Assembly (NCBI GenBank): GCA_030643285.1
Contig: DAOWMC010000045.1
Coordinates: 1-7,801, forward strand
Source of the DNA: Methanobacteriota archaeon
Lineage (GTDB): Archaea > Halobacteriota > Syntropharchaeia > DAOWMC01
Direction: 5' to 3'
Length of the DNA: 7,801 bases
Shown here: piece by piece, positions 5,480 through 7,801 of the stretch
Numbering within the stretch: the first letter of the stretch is position 1
Layout: every line of letters starts with the position of its first letter
The notes under the pieces: model-generated
What the model saw: only the letters and a program-made list of their open reading frames with translations
The model's database searches: none
What the model was told of the DNA's origin: nothing
Program-made: the position numbers and the translations under genes

Positions 5480-5695
5480 TCACCTCCCTTTTGCTTTTCC
5501 TAGTATAGCTTTCACAATTCTCAAATCCTCTTCCATACTCTCTATTTTCCATTTTAAATCCATGGACTCATCCGATATTATGAAAGTGTCATTCTCCGTT
5601 GACTGCATTGTAATAGCTCCTTTTGGACATGTTCTTACGCAAGAACCACAGCCTGTGCAGAGATTAACATCAATCACCGGTCTTGAGAAAGCCAT
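5480..5695 (-). CDS. Single-cluster 4Fe-4S ferredoxin-like protein
   Basis: A 71-residue protein with one [4Fe-4S] site: Cys13, Cys16, Cys19 and Cys23 in CTGCGSCVRTCPKGAI. A normal 2[4Fe-4S] ferredoxin would have a second such motif. Here the second half is instead a charged helix (about 43-69; ESMDLKWK, then MEEDLRIVKAILGKAKGR) that could bind a partner. Likely role: electron donor or cluster subunit for the Mrp/NifX group. The stop overlaps the ribosome site of the zinc-ribbon gene. It starts 30 bases after the NifX-like gene with a weak AGGAAA site. Confidence 0.88.
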   Translation of the reverse strand: MAFSRPVIDVNLCTGCGSCVRTCPKGAITMQSTENDTFIISDESMDLKWKIESMEEDLRIVKAILGKAKGR

Positions 5696-5725
5696 CTAAT
5701 TTTTTCCTGTAATATCACACACGAT

Positions 5726-6139
5726 CTATCTACCACCCCTTCCTCTTCCTCGTCCACCACCCCTGGAGCCCATACCGCCCATTCCTGCATGTTCTTCGAC
5801 CGTTGCCCCGTCTGTTTCACTAAATCCACCACCCTTGTACATCTCAATTGCATCCTTAACCGTACCGGATGCCCCGGTTGCTATCTTTATTTTAGCCGCT
5901 GATAATGTCTGAAACGCATTCGGCCCAACATTCCCAGTTATAACCACGCTGACTCCTTTATTCGCGACTGTCTGAGCCGCCTGTATTCCTGCCCCACCTG
6001 ACGCAGAGATACCTTCATTTGAAAAGGCTTCGAACTTCATCGTATCCGGATCAACGATGACAAAGTACTGACACCTTCCGAATCTCGGATCAACCTGCGC
6101 ATCTAGATCTTCACCTGTTGCTGTTACACATATCTTCAT
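5726..6139 (-). CDS. NifX/NifB-like cofactor-domain protein with RGG tail
   Basis: A 137-residue member of the dinitrogenase iron-molybdenum cofactor family (COG1433), in the canonical form: DAQVDPRFGRCQYFVIVD (13-30), ASGGAGIQAAQTVANKGV (46-63), VVITGNVGPNAF (65-76), then GASGTVKDAIEMYKGG (89-104). Cys4 and Cys23 are the only cysteines. The domain is followed by EEHAGMGGMG and an RGG-type tail RGGGRGRGRGGR (126-137). Related proteins bind FeMo-co intermediates; the Desulfovibrio orange protein binds a Mo-Cu-S cluster and is encoded beside Mrp-type ATPases. It starts 3 bases after the Mrp stop, with GGAGATG as ribosome site. I infer that it holds the cluster passed by the ATPase, but the metal is unknown. 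Confidence 0.92.
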   Translation of the reverse strand: MKICVTATGEDLDAQVDPRFGRCQYFVIVDPDTMKFEAFSNEGISASGGAGIQAAQTVANKGVSVVITGNVGPNAFQTLSAAKIKIATGASGTVKDAIEMYKGGGFSETDGATVEEHAGMGGMGSRGGGRGRGRGGR

Positions 6140-6142
6140 TCT

Positions 6143-7015
6143 TTAAACATCTCCTTTTTTTATAAATTCCTGGATCTTATCGGTAATCTTCTCAAACGAC
6201 TCGGAAGCATCCGAACGACTGAGAATAAATGGCTTTCCAGAATCGGCATCCTCAACAATCTGCGGATCGATAGGAACTGAGCCAAGGAATGGTACGTCCA
6301 TATCTTTGGCAGATCTCTTTCCGCCACCGACTTTGAAGAGATCGATCTTCTCGCCACATTTCGGACATGAAAGACCGCTCATATTTTCCACAATACCAAT
6401 TATTGGCGTCTTGAGCTGTCTTGCAAAGTTCACAGTCTTTCTTGAGTCCAAAAGAGCAACATCCTGCGGTGTTGTAACGATTATCGAACCGTCTATATCT
6501 TTAATGAGTTGGACAACACTGAGTGGTTCATCACCGGTTCCGGGTGGTAAATCTATTATAAGATAATCTAAGTTACCCCATTCAACGTCCGAGAGGAATT
6601 GCCTTATTGCTGTCATTTTCATTGGCCCCCTCCAGATTACAGGAGAATCTGTGTCTGGTAACAAAAAAGCCATAGAGATAACTTTGAGTCTTGGTGGGAC
6701 CATAACCGGTAAGATCGAACCATCCCCTACATCCGGGTGCATCTTATCCAAACCAAGCATCTTGGGAACATTTGGCCCATGTATATCAGCATCCATCAGA
6801 CCAACCTCCAGCCCCTTTGCAGCAAGGGTAAAGGCAAGGTTTACCGCAACTGTGGTCTTTCCGACTCCACCTTTCCCGCTAATTACCATTATCTTATGTT
6901 TTACCTTTGACATTCTATCCGAAACCGCTTTATCCTGCATCAGAATCTCCTTCTTCGGGTCTGTACAAGTTTCTTCGGTACTACAAGTTTCGCATTTTTC
7001 ATCACATTCTTTCAT
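6143..7015 (-). CDS. Mrp/Nbp35-family iron-sulfur cluster carrier ATPase
   Basis: A 290-residue P-loop ATPase of the Mrp/ApbC/Nbp35 group, which binds an iron-sulfur cluster at a dimer interface and delivers it to target proteins. The deviant Walker A GKGGVGKTT is at 47-55, DADIHGPN at 75-82, a DLPPGTGDEPL segment follows mid-protein, and the bridging cluster motif CPKC is at 217-220. The N-terminus also has cysteines at 4, 8, 11 and 17; the C-x2-C-x5-C part matches the N-terminal ferredoxin-like motif of Nbp35. The ATG overlaps the UPF0251 stop by 4 bases (ATGA), so the two are translationally coupled, with a GAGG site upstream. It leads directly into the NifX-like gene, pointing to a shared cluster. 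Confidence 0.95.
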   Translation of the reverse strand: MKECDEKCETCSTEETCTDPKKEILMQDKAVSDRMSKVKHKIMVISGKGGVGKTTVAVNLAFTLAAKGLEVGLMDADIHGPNVPKMLGLDKMHPDVGDGSILPVMVPPRLKVISMAFLLPDTDSPVIWRGPMKMTAIRQFLSDVEWGNLDYLIIDLPPGTGDEPLSVVQLIKDIDGSIIVTTPQDVALLDSRKTVNFARQLKTPIIGIVENMSGLSCPKCGEKIDLFKVGGGKRSAKDMDVPFLGSVPIDPQIVEDADSGKPFILSRSDASESFEKITDKIQEFIKKGDV

Positions 7016-7488
7016 ACCTGAAAACCTCGTTTTTCTCTTCCCCCATAACCATGGCCTTTACTTGGGCCACGATCGCTTGGAGATCTACGTATGTTTACAC
7101 TTCCACAATCAGGGCATTTTTGTGGTCTTTCAGTACCGTATGACTCCATCCATTCATTTTTGCAATCGAAACATCTGAATACCCGCTCTCCGGTCACTAC
7201 CATTTTATAATTTCCTCCATTAACTCTAATTGCCTTGCCAAGTACCAGCGCCTCGGCAACCTTTCTTCTGGCGGAGAGTAGTAACCTGTGGAAGGTTGGC
7301 TGTGAGATATCCATCGCCTTGGAGGCATCATCCTGGGTTATTCCCTCAAGATCTTTCAGACGGATCGCCTCGAACTCTTCGAGTGTTAAGGTAACCTCCT
7401 CGAGTTTTGTAAGAGGTATGCCTGCGGGTTTAAAATACAGAATTTGTGGTTCGAAATGTATCCTTCGGCATTTTTGTGGTCTTGGCAT
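7012..7488 (-). CDS. UPF0251/DUF134 DNA-binding protein with zinc ribbon
   Basis: A 158-residue protein of the UPF0251 (DUF134, COG1342) family. The beginning MPRPQKCRRI with PAGIPL (21-26) is typical. LTLEEFEAIRLKDLEGI leads into a sigma-like helix-turn-helix (about 48-80; TQDDASKAMDISQPTFHRLL). A zinc ribbon follows with CFDC (106-109) and CPDC (125-128), which many family members lack. The end (136-158) is Gly/Lys/Arg-rich. Family members sit beside NifX-like and Mrp genes in many anaerobes and are presumed regulators. As first gene of the operon, with a perfect 16-base palindrome just before its start, it probably controls its own transcript; the zinc ribbon may sense metal or redox state (inference). 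Confidence 0.92.
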   Translation of the reverse strand: MPRPQKCRRIHFEPQILYFKPAGIPLTKLEEVTLTLEEFEAIRLKDLEGITQDDASKAMDISQPTFHRLLLSARRKVAEALVLGKAIRVNGGNYKMVVTGERVFRCFDCKNEWMESYGTERPQKCPDCGSVNIRRSPSDRGPSKGHGYGGREKRGFQV

Positions 7489-7494
7489 TATTAA

Positions 7495-7526
7495 ATGAAT
7501 ATATATTCATAACAATGCTTAAATCT
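7495..7526 (-). promoter_or_regulatory. Promoter and 16-bp palindromic operator of the UPF0251-Mrp-NifX operon
   Basis: The perfect palindrome ATGAATATATATTCAT (7495-7510) ends 6 bases before the UPF0251 ATG. A box reading GATTTAAGC on the minus strand (about 7518-7526), with an upstream CCAAAA that may be a BRE, lies about 34 bases before the ATG. Transcription would then start within the palindrome, giving a leader under 10 bases; no ribosome site is seen. A protein bound to the palindrome would block the start site. Confidence 0.6.
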
Positions 7527-7538
7527 TTTGGTAATCCC

Positions 7539-7552
7539 GGTCCTTTTGGACC
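7539..7552. other. Small perfect hairpin upstream of the operon promoter
   Basis: GGTCC (7539-7543) and GGACC (7548-7552) flank TTTT. It lies between the transposase remnant and the UPF0251 promoter, about 13 bases upstream of the TATA-like box. It may end transcription from the transposase side, be an extra regulator site, or have no function. No clear T run follows on either strand. Confidence 0.35.
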
Positions 7553-7566
7553 CCCTACTTCCGAAG

Positions 7567-7801
7567 TTAACTTGACTTTATTACATTAGACTTGTTGCAT
7601 AATAAGCAAAAAATAAAGCCACGCATATCGATTTTAGTACTTATACCGATTCCGAGTACCCTCTTGTCTTTTAACCCACCTAAACCGTTTTTATTATAAT
7701 CCCTAATCCATCGGCCGACTGTGCTTTCATCGACACCAAATTCATGGGCAACTTCGCCCCTTTTTTTACCAGTGAGCAGTTGTTCAATCGCGAATAATCG
7801 C
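7567..7801 (-). pseudogene. IS630-type transposase fragment (DNA-binding part only)
   Basis: A frame open from the window edge to a TAA at 7567-7569 encodes RLFAIEQLLTGKKRGEVAHE, then FGVDESTVGRWIRDYN and GLGGLKDKR. This is the N-terminal helix-turn-helix of IS630-type transposases (the usual pattern ends in a GLEGLKDRPRSGRP-like linker). After KDKR the match stops: the next 29 codons (GIGISTKIDMRGFIF and so on) do not look like the family's linker or DDE domain, which is absent. The protein's first residues lie outside the window. The copy is therefore truncated, probably by deletion or a later insertion, and inactive. It marks the upstream boundary of the cluster-assembly operon. Confidence 0.65.

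Noticed and set aside
6651..7178. 175-codon open frame on the plus strand
   Set aside because: It is antisense to the Mrp ATPase and UPF0251 genes, both recognisable families; the plus translation is Ser/Phe-rich with no domain.
7490..7575. Minus-strand frame reading GGPKGPGLPKDL near the operon promoter
   Set aside because: Short, without a proper start, and it overlaps the TATA-like box and palindrome; more likely chance.

Overview
The window looks like part of an anaerobic archaeal chromosome. Signs are an archaeosortase-type PGF-CTERM tail on a surface multiheme cytochrome, TATA-like boxes about 25-35 bases before several starts, purine-rich ribosome binding sites (GGAGG type), an archaeal-style Lrp regulator, a UPF0251/DUF134 regulator, and many small iron-sulfur and FeMo-cofactor-domain proteins. 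Methane- or alkane-oxidising archaea (ANME-1/Methanophagales, Syntrophoarchaeia) or Archaeoglobi-type organisms fit, but this placement is inference. I saw no tRNA, rRNA or CRISPR array.

Right part, read leftwards on the minus strand (7488 to 4423). After a truncated IS630-like transposase fragment at the window edge comes a run of genes: UPF0251 DNA-binding protein, Mrp/Nbp35 iron-sulfur carrier ATPase, a NifX/NifB-like cofactor-domain protein, a one-cluster ferredoxin and a zinc-ribbon protein. These are tightly packed: a 4-base overlap, then gaps of 3, 30 and 5 bases. A 181-base gap full of small hairpins follows, then a DUF5320-like small protein ending in an intrinsic-type terminator, and a DsrE-like protein. 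The pairing of a cofactor-domain protein with an Mrp ATPase recalls the 'orange protein' loci of Desulfovibrio. The likely theme is assembly or carriage of a metal-sulfur cluster.

Middle (2714 to 4412). An Lrp/AsnC regulator on the plus strand diverges from a secreted, surface-anchored cytochrome with eight CxxCH sites plus one CX4CH. The 121 bases between them hold two TATA boxes and ACGTAT half-sites. The Lrp gene and the DsrE-like gene converge on a shared hairpin.

Left part, also minus strand (2660 to 1). It begins with a decayed NifU/IscU paralogue, broken by several frameshifts and stops and missing two of its three cluster cysteines. Then come an intact NifU/IscU scaffold, an OsmC-family protein, a TrmO-type tRNA methyltransferase, a second short NifX-like protein and a metallo-beta-lactamase-fold hydrolase that runs off the window.

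The strongest points for follow-up are the NifU pseudogene, which is hidden from ordinary ORF calling, the chain of hairpins at 5134-5266, the perfect palindrome at the UPF0251 start, the cytochrome/Lrp pair, and the Gly/Arg-rich tails shared by neighbouring cluster-assembly genes.
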